DNA from: an uncultured Saprospiraceae bacterium
GTDB lineage: Bacteria > Bacteroidota > Bacteroidia > Chitinophagales > Saprospiraceae
DNA length: 33,318 nt
Assembly: GCA_947311465.1 (NCBI GenBank)
Contig: CAMZLN010000213.1
Location: 1 to 33,318, forward strand
Direction of reading: 5' to 3'
In this document: positions 1-11,688 of the stretch, in pieces
Position numbering within the stretch: position 1 is the stretch's first letter
How the letters are laid out: every line of letters begins with the position of its first letter
Program-made: the position numbers and the translations under genes
Notes under the pieces: model-generated
The model's database searches: none
The model's input: only the letters and a program-made list of their open reading frames with translations
Told to the model about the DNA's origin: nothing

Positions 1-968
1 CCTCCACAATTTCCACAAACAATTTCTATTCGATATCCATCAGCATCTGGAATTTCTTTAACTGCACCTTCTTCATACATATCATCAAAACTTGGCCAAC
101 CCGTTTTAGAATTAAATTTTGAATCTGATTTGAATAATGGCTGATTACATCTTTTACAGATATAAACTCCCTTTTTTTTATTATTCCAATAATTGCCAGA
201 AAAGGCTCTTTCTGTTCCTTTATTTTCTATAATGTTTTCATCAAATTTGCTAAGTTTATTATACTTTCCTTTTGTCAATACTTGATTGTTTTTAATTAAA
301 TTTTGTCCTTTCAGGAGATGTGAGAATTTTTTACGAAGTTTATCAATTTTGGGATTAATAACTGCCACACAATATCCATAATTTGGATTTTCCGCATAAT
401 AGTTTTGATGATATTCTTCCGCAGAGTAAAATTTAGTCAAAGGAACAATCTCTGTCACTATTGGATTATCCCAAACTGTAGGCGCTACATCTTTCTTCGA
501 TTTCTCTGCGATTATTCTTTGATTTTCTGATGTATAAAAGATAGCGGAACGATATTGTGTGCCATAATCTGCTCCTTGCTTATTCAATGTAGTCGGATTG
601 TGCGTGGTCCAAAAAACATCTAATAAAGTCTCGTAGCTAATAATTTTCGGATCAAATTTTATCAAGGCCACTTCAGCATGTCCTGTTTCCTTATTAGAAA
701 TATCATCATAGGTTGGGTTTTTTGTTTTTCCGCCTGTATATCCAGATTCTACAGATGCAACTCCTTCTAATTCCTCAAACACAGCTTCTGTACACCAAAA
801 GCAACCCATTCCAAAAACAGCATCATCAAGTGCCCCATATTGAATTGGTTTAGAATTAACTTGAGATTTATGTGTTGATATATCTTTTTTTGATTTAGAA
901 TTATTGGGTTTTGGTTGAGAACAAGCAAAGATTCCAATAAATAATAGAAAGCTAAGTAATTTATTCAT
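1..968 (-). CDS. msrAB: Bifunctional peptide methionine sulfoxide reductase MsrA/MsrB, lipoprotein-like N-terminus; 3' end truncated by window edge
   Basis: Reverse-strand reading from ATG at 968: MNKLLSFLLFIGIFACSQPK..., MsrA motif GMGCFWCTEAVFEELEGVASVESGYTGG, then MsrB-like YWNNKKKGVYICKRCNQPLFKSDSKFNSKTGWPSFDD...IVCGNCGG. Absent from ORF track because it runs off the window. Confidence 0.95.
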   Translation of the reverse strand, partial: MNKLLSFLLFIGIFACSQPKPNNSKSKKDISTHKSQVNSKPIQYGALDDAVFGMGCFWCTEAVFEELEGVASVESGYTGGKTKNPTYDDISNKETGHAEVALIKFDPKIISYETLLDVFWTTHNPTTLNKQGADYGTQYRSAIFYTSENQRIIAEKSKKDVAPTVWDNPIVTEIVPLTKFYSAEEYHQNYYAENPNYGYCVAVINPKIDKLRKKFSHLLKGQNLIKNNQVLTKGKYNKLSKFDENIIENKGTERAFSGNYWNNKKKGVYICKRCNQPLFKSDSKFNSKTGWPSFDDMYEEGAVKEIPDADGYRIEIVCGNCG

Positions 969-2418
969 TTTTAGTATTGATTATTGTTTTTAAATATGAA
1001 ATGTCAATCATTTTTGTCAAAATAGCAAGTATTCCTCCTAAAACCAATGATATTGAGAATAAAAATTTCCAATCAAATGTTTGAATAGAAATGTAATATG
1101 TTGTAGAAATAGTCAATATTAGAAAAATTAGAATTTTACCCATTAGTATGATATTAGTCGGAATGGAAAATATCTTTTTAGATAATAATATCATCCCAAT
1201 AGCCATAATAAATTGTGTAATCAAAGTTGCAATTGACGCACCATAAGCTTTGAATTCAAGAATTAAAAAATAGTTCAAAATGAAATTTAGTATAATTCCT
1301 ATTACAAAAATTTGGTTCATTTTTCTAATACTTCCATTTGCAGTCAACAAAGTACTATAAATGTATATAGTCGCACTCATTATAAAAGTCAAAATCAACA
1401 TTCCTAGTACCTTGCCCCAGTATTCATTTGCTTCTACATACAATAATACGGAAATATCCTTTTGAAAGAAAAACACACTGATAGAAATGGGAATCGCTAT
1501 CGCCAATATCGTTTGAAAACTAAATCTTAACAAGGGTACTATCTCCGCCTGATTTTCCTTTATTAGCCTTGCAAACATTGGTAATAAAAGTCCTGCAAAT
1601 AAAAATCCTAGCATATTTACAGCATCCAAAATCCGATATCCACCGTAATAAACGCCATTTTCATATTTTCCATTTTCCAATAGTTGATCGATCATTAAAG
1701 TATCCATCCGAGTATAAATGGTCATCATTAAAATTAATAACGCATACGGAGCACTTCGTTTTATTATTAAAATGATAAAAGCTTTATTGAATTTGAAATT
1801 TATAACTTTGATATGCTTTTTGACAAAAATAAAAATAATAAATGCCGTTATTGAAAGTGTAAAAGTTTGTGCAAACACAAACCATTCTATGACAAATTGA
1901 CCTTCAAAGCTAGGATGCCACAGTAAAATACTACAAATGAAAATAAGTAAAAGTCGATCAATGACAGAAAACAGACTATCCATCTTGTAAAATCCCAACC
2001 CCGATACATTAGAACGTAGAAAAAAGACCATAGAAATCAATACTTGATTGATAATCATGAAACCTATAAATGGAAATAAATATTCTTTATATCCAAAACC
2101 AATTGCAAATATGATTGTAATAATAGAATAGGCAAATGTTAAAAAGACCTTAGTAATAAGGATATTCGGGAAATATTTATGAATAAGTTGGCGATGCTGA
2201 GAAATATTTTTGCTATTAAAATTTTGTATCCCAAAATCATTGATGATTTGTAATAAAAATGTAAAATTAATCAAGGTGACATACAAACCATATTGCTCTG
2301 TGCCTACTACATTCTGAATTGTACGATCAATACCAAAGATGTAAAATGGCTTGATTAGCACATTTACAAAAATTAAAAAAAGAATATTTAGAAAGAAACT
2401 TCTATTCATCAACAGCAA
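961..2418 (-). CDS. Oligosaccharide flippase family (Wzx/MOP-like) multi-pass membrane protein
   Basis: 485 aa, about 12-14 hydrophobic segments; N-terminal pattern (VNVLIKPFYIFGIDRTIQNVVGTEQYGLYVTLINFTFLLQIINDFGIQNFNSK) typical of polysaccharide biosynthesis/flippase proteins. Stop overlaps the msrAB start region. Confidence 0.8.
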   Translation of the reverse strand: MLLMNRSFFLNILFLIFVNVLIKPFYIFGIDRTIQNVVGTEQYGLYVTLINFTFLLQIINDFGIQNFNSKNISQHRQLIHKYFPNILITKVFLTFAYSIITIIFAIGFGYKEYLFPFIGFMIINQVLISMVFFLRSNVSGLGFYKMDSLFSVIDRLLLIFICSILLWHPSFEGQFVIEWFVFAQTFTLSITAFIIFIFVKKHIKVINFKFNKAFIILIIKRSAPYALLILMMTIYTRMDTLMIDQLLENGKYENGVYYGGYRILDAVNMLGFLFAGLLLPMFARLIKENQAEIVPLLRFSFQTILAIAIPISISVFFFQKDISVLLYVEANEYWGKVLGMLILTFIMSATIYIYSTLLTANGSIRKMNQIFVIGIILNFILNYFLILEFKAYGASIATLITQFIMAIGMILLSKKIFSIPTNIILMGKILIFLILTISTTYYISIQTFDWKFLFSISLVLGGILAILTKMIDISYLKTIINTKNE

Positions 2419-2543
2419 GGATTTACAACAAAGATAGATTATTTGTTAAAAACTTTTGGATTTTTTAAACTATCATTAACATCATTCGTAAAATATGTGT
2501 ACGTCGAAAAACGTATAAGTACAAACAAAAAAAATATAAAAAC

Positions 2544-3347
2544 ATGAAAAACATTGGATTATTAACAGCAATTGTATCTCTCTTTATTTTATTGGGATGT
2601 AATACTATGAAAAAAGCAGGACAAAATATTAATTTGTTCCCCGTCAGTCAAGATGTAGAACTTGGACAACAAGTCAGTGATGAAATAAATAGCAAGCCTA
2701 AAGAATATCCTATTCTAAATCCTGCTAAAAACAAAGAAGTTTATAAGTTTATCAATGGAATAACGAGAAGTATTTTAAAAACGGGAAAAGTCAAGCATTC
2801 CAATGAATTTAAATGGGAAGTTAAAATTATTGATGATCCTAAAACTTTGAATGCTTTTTGTACTCCAGGAGGATATATTTATGTTTACACAGGTTTGATC
2901 AAATATTTAGATTCAGAAGATGAATTAGCAGGGGTAATGGGACACGAAATGGCTCATGCAGCTTTACGTCATTCTACTCGTCAAATGACCAATATGTATG
3001 GATTGCAAGCATTGGTGCAACTGGCAACAGGAGAAGCAAGTTCAAGTCAATCTGCCCAAATCGTACAAGCTTTGGTCGGATTAAAATTTAGTAGAAAGAA
3101 CGAAACTGAAGCAGATGAAGCATCTGTTTCCTACCTATGTGGTACGAAATACAATGCCGCTGGAGCCGCTGGTTTTTTTGAGAAAATTCAAAAATCAGGT
3201 CAAGGAACACCACCGCAATTTTTAAGTACTCATCCAAGTCCAAAAAATAGAGTAAAAAATATTCACGCTAAAGCAAAAGAACTAAAATGTAGAGGCAAAA
3301 GCAAAAATGAAAGTCGTTATGCCAAAATTAAGCGATTGTTGAAATAA
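2544..3347 (+). CDS. M48 family zinc metalloprotease, lipoprotein
   Basis: Lipobox-like LLGC; NAFCTPGGYIYVYTGL, GHEMAHAALRHS (HExxH), ETEADEAS third-ligand region and STHPSPKNR motif. Confidence 0.92.
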   Translation: MKNIGLLTAIVSLFILLGCNTMKKAGQNINLFPVSQDVELGQQVSDEINSKPKEYPILNPAKNKEVYKFINGITRSILKTGKVKHSNEFKWEVKIIDDPKTLNAFCTPGGYIYVYTGLIKYLDSEDELAGVMGHEMAHAALRHSTRQMTNMYGLQALVQLATGEASSSQSAQIVQALVGLKFSRKNETEADEASVSYLCGTKYNAAGAAGFFEKIQKSGQGTPPQFLSTHPSPKNRVKNIHAKAKELKCRGKSKNESRYAKIKRLLK

Positions 3348-3453
3348 TAGAATCTAGGGTCATACTCAAAATAAATATTCACAACTAAAAATACTTTTCT
3401 TCAAAAATCACTTTTTGATTAAAAAATCAAGTTATTTGTAAAAATTTTCATAA

Positions 3454-5586
<2,133 letters not shown>

Positions 5587-5596
5587 AAAAGTTAAT

Positions 5597-5752
5597 CTAT
5601 GCAAACGATCCGATATAAGTCACAACACTCAAAATAATCAACAAAAAGATACTCATCCAGATACGAAAATCTCGAATAGATCCACTTTGAGAATCTGTTA
5701 CTAAACTAAAAATATGGTAAAATAAACCGAAAAGGACAAATGGTACAAGCAT
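5597..5752 (-). CDS. Small (51 aa) predicted two-TM membrane protein, downstream of pyrD
   Basis: Manual reverse-strand reading: MLVPFVLFGLFYHIFSLVTDSQSGSIRDFRIWMSIFLLIILSVVTYIGSFA*. Below the ORF-track size cutoff. Confidence 0.5.
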   Translation of the reverse strand: MLVPFVLFGLFYHIFSLVTDSQSGSIRDFRIWMSIFLLIILSVVTYIGSFA

Positions 5753-5808
5753 AGTGTAATAATTTTGGATGTTCAAAAATATTTGTTTGCGTTGTTTGTC
5801 GTTTTATA

Positions 5809-6834
5809 TTATGATTTCAATTGGAAAGTCTGCTTAATCCGCTCAACCAAGGTTGGGCCTTCAAAAATAAATCCTGAAAATAATTGGATTAACGAAGCTC
5901 CTGCTTCCATTTTCTCAACAGCGTCTTTTGGACTTGATATTCCGCCTACGCCGATGATAGTAAGATTTCCATTTGTTTTGGTATGTATATAACGGACGAC
6001 TTCTGTAGAACGCTGCTTCAATGGTTTGCCACTCAGTCCGCCGTTGCCGATTTGGTCAATTTTATCGCTACTAGTTGTCAAATTAGATCTAGAAATAGTC
6101 GTATTTGTAGCTATAATTCCAGCAAGCTTAGTTTGTTGAACAATTTCAATGATATCATCCAATTGCTCATTTGATAAATCAGGGGCTATTTTTAATAAAA
6201 TTGGTTTTGATTTTGAGTGAGCATGATTTAGTTTTTGTAAATGCGTCAACAACTCTGTCAATGGTTTTTTATCTTGAAGTGCTCTTAGGTTGGGAGTATT
6301 TGGAGAACTGATATTTATCACAAAATAATCTACGTAAGGAAATAATTTCTGAAAACAAATTTCATAATCATCAATTGCTTTTTCATTAGGAGTGTCTTTA
6401 TTTTTTCCAATATTTCCTCCAATGACAATATTTTTATTTTGAAGTTTTTTTAGATTTTCCACTAGATAATCAACGCCAAGATTATTGAATCCCATTCGAT
6501 TGATCAAGGCATTGTCTTCGGGCAATCTAAATAATCTAGGTTTTGGATTTCCGATTTGTGGAATAGGAGTAACGGTTCCCACTTCAATAAACCCAAAGCC
6601 CATTTTGTCTAAATTTTCGATATAGTCCCCATTTTTATCAAAACCCGCAGCTATTCCAATGGGATTTTTAAAAGTCAAACCCAAAAAAGATTTTTCCAGT
6701 CGTTTGTCTTCTTTAGAACTAAAAACTCCACCAAGTCCTAGTTTTCTCATTACAGTGAAAGATTTCATTGCAATTTGATGTGCAGATTCTGGTGAAAATA
6801 AAAAAAGAAATGGTTTTATTATTAATTTATACAC
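5809..6834 (-). CDS. pyrD: Dihydroorotate dehydrogenase (class 2, quinone-dependent)
   Basis: [16 protein letters not shown], [24 protein letters not shown], [46 protein letters not shown] motifs. GTG start. Confidence 0.96.
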   Translation of the reverse strand: MYKLIIKPFLFLFSPESAHQIAMKSFTVMRKLGLGGVFSSKEDKRLEKSFLGLTFKNPIGIAAGFDKNGDYIENLDKMGFGFIEVGTVTPIPQIGNPKPRLFRLPEDNALINRMGFNNLGVDYLVENLKKLQNKNIVIGGNIGKNKDTPNEKAIDDYEICFQKLFPYVDYFVINISSPNTPNLRALQDKKPLTELLTHLQKLNHAHSKSKPILLKIAPDLSNEQLDDIIEIVQQTKLAGIIATNTTISRSNLTTSSDKIDQIGNGGLSGKPLKQRSTEVVRYIHTKTNGNLTIIGVGGISSPKDAVEKMEAGASLIQLFSGFIFEGPTLVERIKQTFQLKS

Positions 6835-7523
6835 TAGGCAATTTCAGATTTTAGTTTATCAAAGTCTCTTATTAATAATCGTTTTCTATCAAAAGTAAGG
6901 ATTTCATCATTTCTCAATTCATTCAAAGTAGTTGTAACTGTTTGACGAGATGTAGCAGTCAAATTTGCTATTTCTTGATGAGTTATAAATTTTCGAACTA
7001 CCATTTCATAACCAACTCTTTCTCCTTTTTCGTTCACATAGTCAATAATAAATTCGACAATTCTCGTTCTTGAATCTTTAAAAACAAGTGATTCTAAACG
7101 ACTTTCCATCTTCAATAAGCGACTTCCCATAATTTTTAGAAGAAACATATTCAAGCCATTATGATCTTTCACAAGCGCTTTCATTTCTGCTAGTTCCACC
7201 ACACAAACCGACACATTATCCATTACGTAAGCAAAATCTCGTCTTTTTTCTTCACCAGTCAATGCCAATTCTCCAAATACTTCACCTGCTCCAATAATTG
7301 CCTTAGTAATTTCTTTTCCAGAATCACTATATGCACCTATTTTCACACGACCTTTCGTAATAAAGAATATTTTATTTGAAATATCCTCGGGCCAATAAAT
7401 ATATTCACCTTTCTTGAAATGTTTAGTTATATGAGAATTATCATCAATGTTTCCCATTTTTTTAGGACAAAACAATACATCAATATTCTCTAGATACCAG
7501 AAACTTGTTTGATTATTCCCCAT
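6834..7523 (-). CDS. Crp/Fnr family transcriptional regulator
   Basis: N-terminal cNMP-binding fold ([52 protein letters not shown]) and winged HTH ([29 protein letters not shown]). Confidence 0.9.
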   Translation of the reverse strand: MGNNQTSFWYLENIDVLFCPKKMGNIDDNSHITKHFKKGEYIYWPEDISNKIFFITKGRVKIGAYSDSGKEITKAIIGAGEVFGELALTGEEKRRDFAYVMDNVSVCVVELAEMKALVKDHNGLNMFLLKIMGSRLLKMESRLESLVFKDSRTRIVEFIIDYVNEKGERVGYEMVVRKFITHQEIANLTATSRQTVTTTLNELRNDEILTFDRKRLLIRDFDKLKSEIA

Positions 7524-7642
7524 ATTTTTCTTTGATTAGAATTAATAGTTTTCAATTAGCACTATATAACTCAAGTAAAATTCAAGCAAAATTGTTCACA
7601 AAACAAAGCTAAATGTAGCAAAAATGTTTGCCAAAAGACATT

Positions 7643-7805
7643 TAAGTAGGTGGACACATGTTTTTTCACATATCTTTTTGATATATTTTGCCCAACTCTT
7701 CAGCAAAAATACTCGCAATAATTAGGCTATTACTGTGCTTTTTCTTTTGATTTGAACAAAATCTATTTAAAAATATACACATAAAAACATATGTCCACCT
7801 ACTTA
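7643..7805. mobile_element. Candidate MITE-like or internally deleted IS element: 163 bp flanked by 22-bp near-perfect inverted repeats
   Basis: Left end taagtaggtggacacatgtttt (7643-7664); right end aaaacatatgtccacctactta (7784-7805), whose reverse complement matches the left end at 21/22 positions. Interior carries a 38-codon ORF on the minus strand. No clear target-site duplication. Confidence 0.5.
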
Positions 7806-7835
7806 GGAACTGTGAAAAAATCCATTTTCAAGAAA

Positions 7836-9599
7836 TCAATTCATTTCTGGACGCAAATCAAATTTCCTAACAAAATCATCAACTAATGGGTTTTTAGAAC
7901 GCATATCAATGAAAATATCTTTGTTGCTCATCATACGCTTAGGCGCAACAACTTTTTCTATTTTTTTATCCGCTTTAATAACAATATTCCTTGTCAATTG
8001 AGGTGCATCAATATTTTTTCGAATCAAATCAAAAATAACAGATTCTTCAATGATTGTACTTTCAGCAATAACATTTGCAACTTCAATAGTCAAAAGATCG
8101 CCATCAATAGATAATTTAGCAGTATTTAATGTAGATTGAACCATCTTTGAACAATGTTTTTCTGCATGTTCATCCCATATTCTCTGAACATTTTGGATGG
8201 TCAACTCTAATTTCGAAGGAGTTTGTTCTTCTTGTTCATCGGACACACTTCCAATACCGCCAATAATATAACTTTTCTTAAGTTTTGAAGAGAGTTTCCC
8301 TTTTTTATAATTTACCTTTGGCTCTGCAATTTTCTTATCAATTTCTACTGATGTTGGTGCAGGTGTGATTTTTTCTTCTACTTTTTCTTTTACCTTTTCT
8401 ACTTTTGGAGCTATTGACCCTGTTTTAGGTCTTATAGGAAATGGTTCACTTAATCTAGGATTTTTTTTTTCAGCGGATGCAGTGCCTTTTTGAAAAGCAT
8501 CTACGGTTTGATTGATATAAGCCATCCTAATCAATGTCATTTCTACATGTAACTGTTTATTTCTTGCCATTCTATAATTGACATCACAATCGTTTATAAC
8601 TCCTAACGCAGTTAGTAAAAATGAACTTGGTGTATTTTTAGATTGTTCAGTATATCTTTTTTTCAATCCATCACTCATCTCTAAAATACCCGCAGTTTTT
8701 GGATCTTTGGCTATTAAAATATTACGAATATGTTCTCCAAGACCCATGATAAAAATATCTGGCTCGAATCCATTCTTAATAATTTCATTAAAAGTTAATA
8801 AAATTTCACTTGTATTTGATGTTAATAGATTATCAACAATTTTGAAATAATATTCATAATCAAGAATATTCAAATTGCTAATCAAATCATCATAAGTAAT
8901 GGCTTTATTTACACCACTAACGATTCTATCAAATAGAGAAAGTGCATCTCTTAAAGCGCCATCTGCTTTTTGAGCAATGACATGTAACGCTTGTTCCTCA
9001 GCTTCAATCCCTTCTCTAGTACAAATTTCTTGTAAAAAGTGCACAATTTCTTTTACTTGGATTCTCCTAAAATCAAAGATTTGACATCGAGAAAGAATCG
9101 TAGGAATAATCTTGTGTTTTTCAGTCGTTGCTAAAATAAATATAGCATAAGGTGGCGGCTCTTCTAACGTTTTCAAAAAAGCATTGAAAGCTTGAGAAGA
9201 AAGCATGTGCACCTCATCAATAATAAATATTTTATACTTTCCTTGTTGTGGTTGGAAACGAACCTGCTCAATCAATGCACGAATATGTTCAACACTATTA
9301 TTCGATGCTGCATCAAGTTCTGTGATATTAAAAGAAGCATTATTATTGAAAGCTACACAAGAGCTACAAGTATTACAGGGTTCAAAATCACTGGTTCTAT
9401 CTTCACAGTTCAATACTTTGGCAAGGATTCTAGCAGTGGTAGTTTTTCCTACTCCACGAGGTCCCGTGAATAAAAACGCATGGGCCAAATGATCTGTTTG
9501 CAAGGCATTCTTCAAGGTCAAAGTAATGTGTTCTTGACCCACTACATCCTTAAAGATTCCTGGACGATATTTTCGTGCTGATACAATGAAATTTCCCAT
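7836..9599 (-). CDS. dnaX: DNA polymerase III subunit gamma/tau
   Basis: YRPGIFKDVVGQEHITLTLKNAL, Walker A GPRGVGKTTTARILAK, zinc module C..C..C..C, IIDEVHMLSSQAFNAFLKTLEEPP. Confidence 0.96.
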   Translation of the reverse strand: MGNFIVSARKYRPGIFKDVVGQEHITLTLKNALQTDHLAHAFLFTGPRGVGKTTTARILAKVLNCEDRTSDFEPCNTCSSCVAFNNNASFNITELDAASNNSVEHIRALIEQVRFQPQQGKYKIFIIDEVHMLSSQAFNAFLKTLEEPPPYAIFILATTEKHKIIPTILSRCQIFDFRRIQVKEIVHFLQEICTREGIEAEEQALHVIAQKADGALRDALSLFDRIVSGVNKAITYDDLISNLNILDYEYYFKIVDNLLTSNTSEILLTFNEIIKNGFEPDIFIMGLGEHIRNILIAKDPKTAGILEMSDGLKKRYTEQSKNTPSSFLLTALGVINDCDVNYRMARNKQLHVEMTLIRMAYINQTVDAFQKGTASAEKKNPRLSEPFPIRPKTGSIAPKVEKVKEKVEEKITPAPTSVEIDKKIAEPKVNYKKGKLSSKLKKSYIIGGIGSVSDEQEEQTPSKLELTIQNVQRIWDEHAEKHCSKMVQSTLNTAKLSIDGDLLTIEVANVIAESTIIEESVIFDLIRKNIDAPQLTRNIVIKADKKIEKVVAPKRMMSNKDIFIDMRSKNPLVDDFVRKFDLRPEMN

Positions 9600-9638
9600 T
9601 CTACAAATATACGAAAATGAATTCGGAAGAGAAATTTT

Positions 9639-11660
9639 TTATCTACCCAATTTTTTCTTTAAGGCAAATAATTCATCTCGAAATTGAGCAGCACTGATAA
9701 AATCTAATTCTTTTGCAGCTGCTTTCATTTTTCTTTCAGTTTCTAAAGCCAATTTTTCAATCTGATCACGATCCATATATTGAATTAATGGATCCGCTGC
9801 TAAACTTGGACTCTCAGGCTCAATATAGGCGTTATCTTTTCTCGCTCCCCGCACATCTAAGATTGAAGTCTGCCCCAAGATTTCTTCCCGTGATTTTGTT
9901 ACGGTCCTTGGCGTAATTCCATGTTTAATATTGTAATCCATTTGGATAGTTCGGCGACGATTGGTTTCATCAATCGTCAACTGCATAGAATTTGTAATTT
10001 TATCCGCATAAAAGATAACCAATCCATTGACATTTCGAGCTGCTCGACCAGCAGTCTGTGTCAAAGAACGATGATTTCGTAAAAAACCTTCTTTATCTGC
10101 ATCTAAAATTGCGACCAAAGAAACTTCAGGTAAATCCAAGCCTTCTCGAAGTAAATTGACTCCAATCAAAACATCAAACTCTCCCAATCGAAGCTGTTGC
10201 AATATCTCAACTCTTTCCAGCGTATCTACTTCGGAATGAATGTAACGACATTTGATTTGAACTTTAGCCATATATTTTGCCAATTCTTCAGACATTCTTT
10301 TGGTCAAAGTTGTGATAAGTACACGTTCATCTAGTTTGATTCTTTCACTTACTTCTTCCAGCAAATCGTCTATTTGATTTAAACTTGGACGTACTTGAAT
10401 GGGTGGATCTAGCAGCCCCGTTGGACGAATGATTTGCTCCACAATTACCCCTTGTGTTTCTTCCAATTCATAATCAGAAGGCGTAGCACTTACATATACA
10501 ATCTGGTTGGTGATTGCTTTAAATTCATCAAAATTCAAGGGTCTATTGTCCATCGCAGAAGGCAATCGAAATCCATAATTTACCAAATTTAGTTTTCGTG
10601 CTCTATCACCACCCCACATACCCCTGACTTGCGGTATTGTAACGTGACTTTCATCAATAATCATTAAATAATCATCAGGAAAATAATCTAAAAGACAGAA
10701 AGGTCGAGTTCCAGGTCGTCTTCCGTCAAAAAAACGAGAATAATTTTCTACGCCATTACAATAGCCCAACTCCTTTATCATTTCGAGATCAAAAAGTGTT
10801 CGTTCTTTGATTCTTTTTGCTTCCAAAAACTTCATTTCTTTTTCAAAGTAGTCGATTTGGGCAACCATTTCATCTTGAATATTGCTTACGATTTTTGGGA
10901 TTTTAGCGCTATTGGCTAAATACAAATTGGCTGGAAAAATAGCCATTTGATCAATATCAATAATTTTTTTCCCTGATTCGATTTCAATTCTTTGAATCGT
11001 CTCAATTTCATCCCCGAAGAAAATAATTCGACATCCATAGTCCACATACGGCAAATTGATATCTACCGTATCACCCCGAACACGAAAAGCCGCTCTACCG
11101 AATTCGGCTTCTGTCCGATGATACAAACTTTCAACAAGACGATACAAAAATATATTTCTAGGAATAGTCATTCCCGTTTCAATACGAATCACTCCATCAT
11201 TAAAATCTTCAGGATTCCCCATACCATATATACAAGATACAGACGCTACTATGATGACATCACGCCTCCCTGTCAACAAAGCCGCAGTAGCCCGAAGTCT
11301 TAATTTATCAACTTCTTCATTGATTTGTAAATCTTTTTCTATAAAGGTATCTGAAACTGAAATATAAGCTTCTGGTTGATAATAATCGTAGTATGAAACG
11401 AAATATTCGACAGAATTGTCAGGAAAAAATTCGCACATTTCACCGTAAAGCTGAGCGGTCAAGGTTTTATTGTGCGTCAAAATCAAGGTTGGGCGATTCA
11501 ACTGTTGAATCACATTCGCCATAGTAAAAGTCTTTCCAGAACCAGTAACCCCAAGGAGTACTTGAGCTTTGTCTCCATTTTCAACACCTTCTACCAATTG
11601 TTTAATTGCTTCGGGCTGATCTCCTGTGGGAACGAAAGGGGATTCTATTTTGAATTTCAT
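9639..11660 (-). CDS. uvrB: Excinuclease ABC subunit B
   Basis: GDQPEAIKQLVEG, Walker A GVTGSGKTFT, SYYDYYQPEAY, DESHVTIPQVRGM, GVNLLREGLDLPEVSLVAILDADKEGFLR, C-terminal UVR motif. Confidence 0.98.
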   Translation of the reverse strand: MKFKIESPFVPTGDQPEAIKQLVEGVENGDKAQVLLGVTGSGKTFTMANVIQQLNRPTLILTHNKTLTAQLYGEMCEFFPDNSVEYFVSYYDYYQPEAYISVSDTFIEKDLQINEEVDKLRLRATAALLTGRRDVIIVASVSCIYGMGNPEDFNDGVIRIETGMTIPRNIFLYRLVESLYHRTEAEFGRAAFRVRGDTVDINLPYVDYGCRIIFFGDEIETIQRIEIESGKKIIDIDQMAIFPANLYLANSAKIPKIVSNIQDEMVAQIDYFEKEMKFLEAKRIKERTLFDLEMIKELGYCNGVENYSRFFDGRRPGTRPFCLLDYFPDDYLMIIDESHVTIPQVRGMWGGDRARKLNLVNYGFRLPSAMDNRPLNFDEFKAITNQIVYVSATPSDYELEETQGVIVEQIIRPTGLLDPPIQVRPSLNQIDDLLEEVSERIKLDERVLITTLTKRMSEELAKYMAKVQIKCRYIHSEVDTLERVEILQQLRLGEFDVLIGVNLLREGLDLPEVSLVAILDADKEGFLRNHRSLTQTAGRAARNVNGLVIFYADKITNSMQLTIDETNRRRTIQMDYNIKHGITPRTVTKSREEILGQTSILDVRGARKDNAYIEPESPSLAADPLIQYMDRDQIEKLALETERKMKAAAKELDFISAAQFRDELFALKKKLGR

Positions 11661-11688
11661 AATATTGTTTAATCATAAAGATACTGCA

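Noticed and set aside
3401-3440. TTGATTAAAAAATCAA palindrome upstream of ligA as an FNR box
   Set aside because: Spacing is N6 between TTGAT and ATCAA, not N4; more likely a weak AT-rich hairpin.
5765-5992. Plus-strand 75-aa ORF
   Set aside because: Antisense to the 3' end of pyrD; no support.
7532-7545. FNR-like TTGATTAGAATTAA just upstream of the Crp-family gene
   Set aside because: One mismatch to TTGAT-N4-ATCAA in AT-rich sequence and very close to the start codon; too weak to call as an autoregulatory site.
9192-9492. Plus-strand ORFs of 93 and 95 aa (9192-9473, 9205-9492)
   Set aside because: Antisense to the conserved dnaX ATPase core; no recognizable domains.
10992-11303. Plus-strand 103-aa ORF
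   Set aside because: Antisense to uvrB; no family resemblance.
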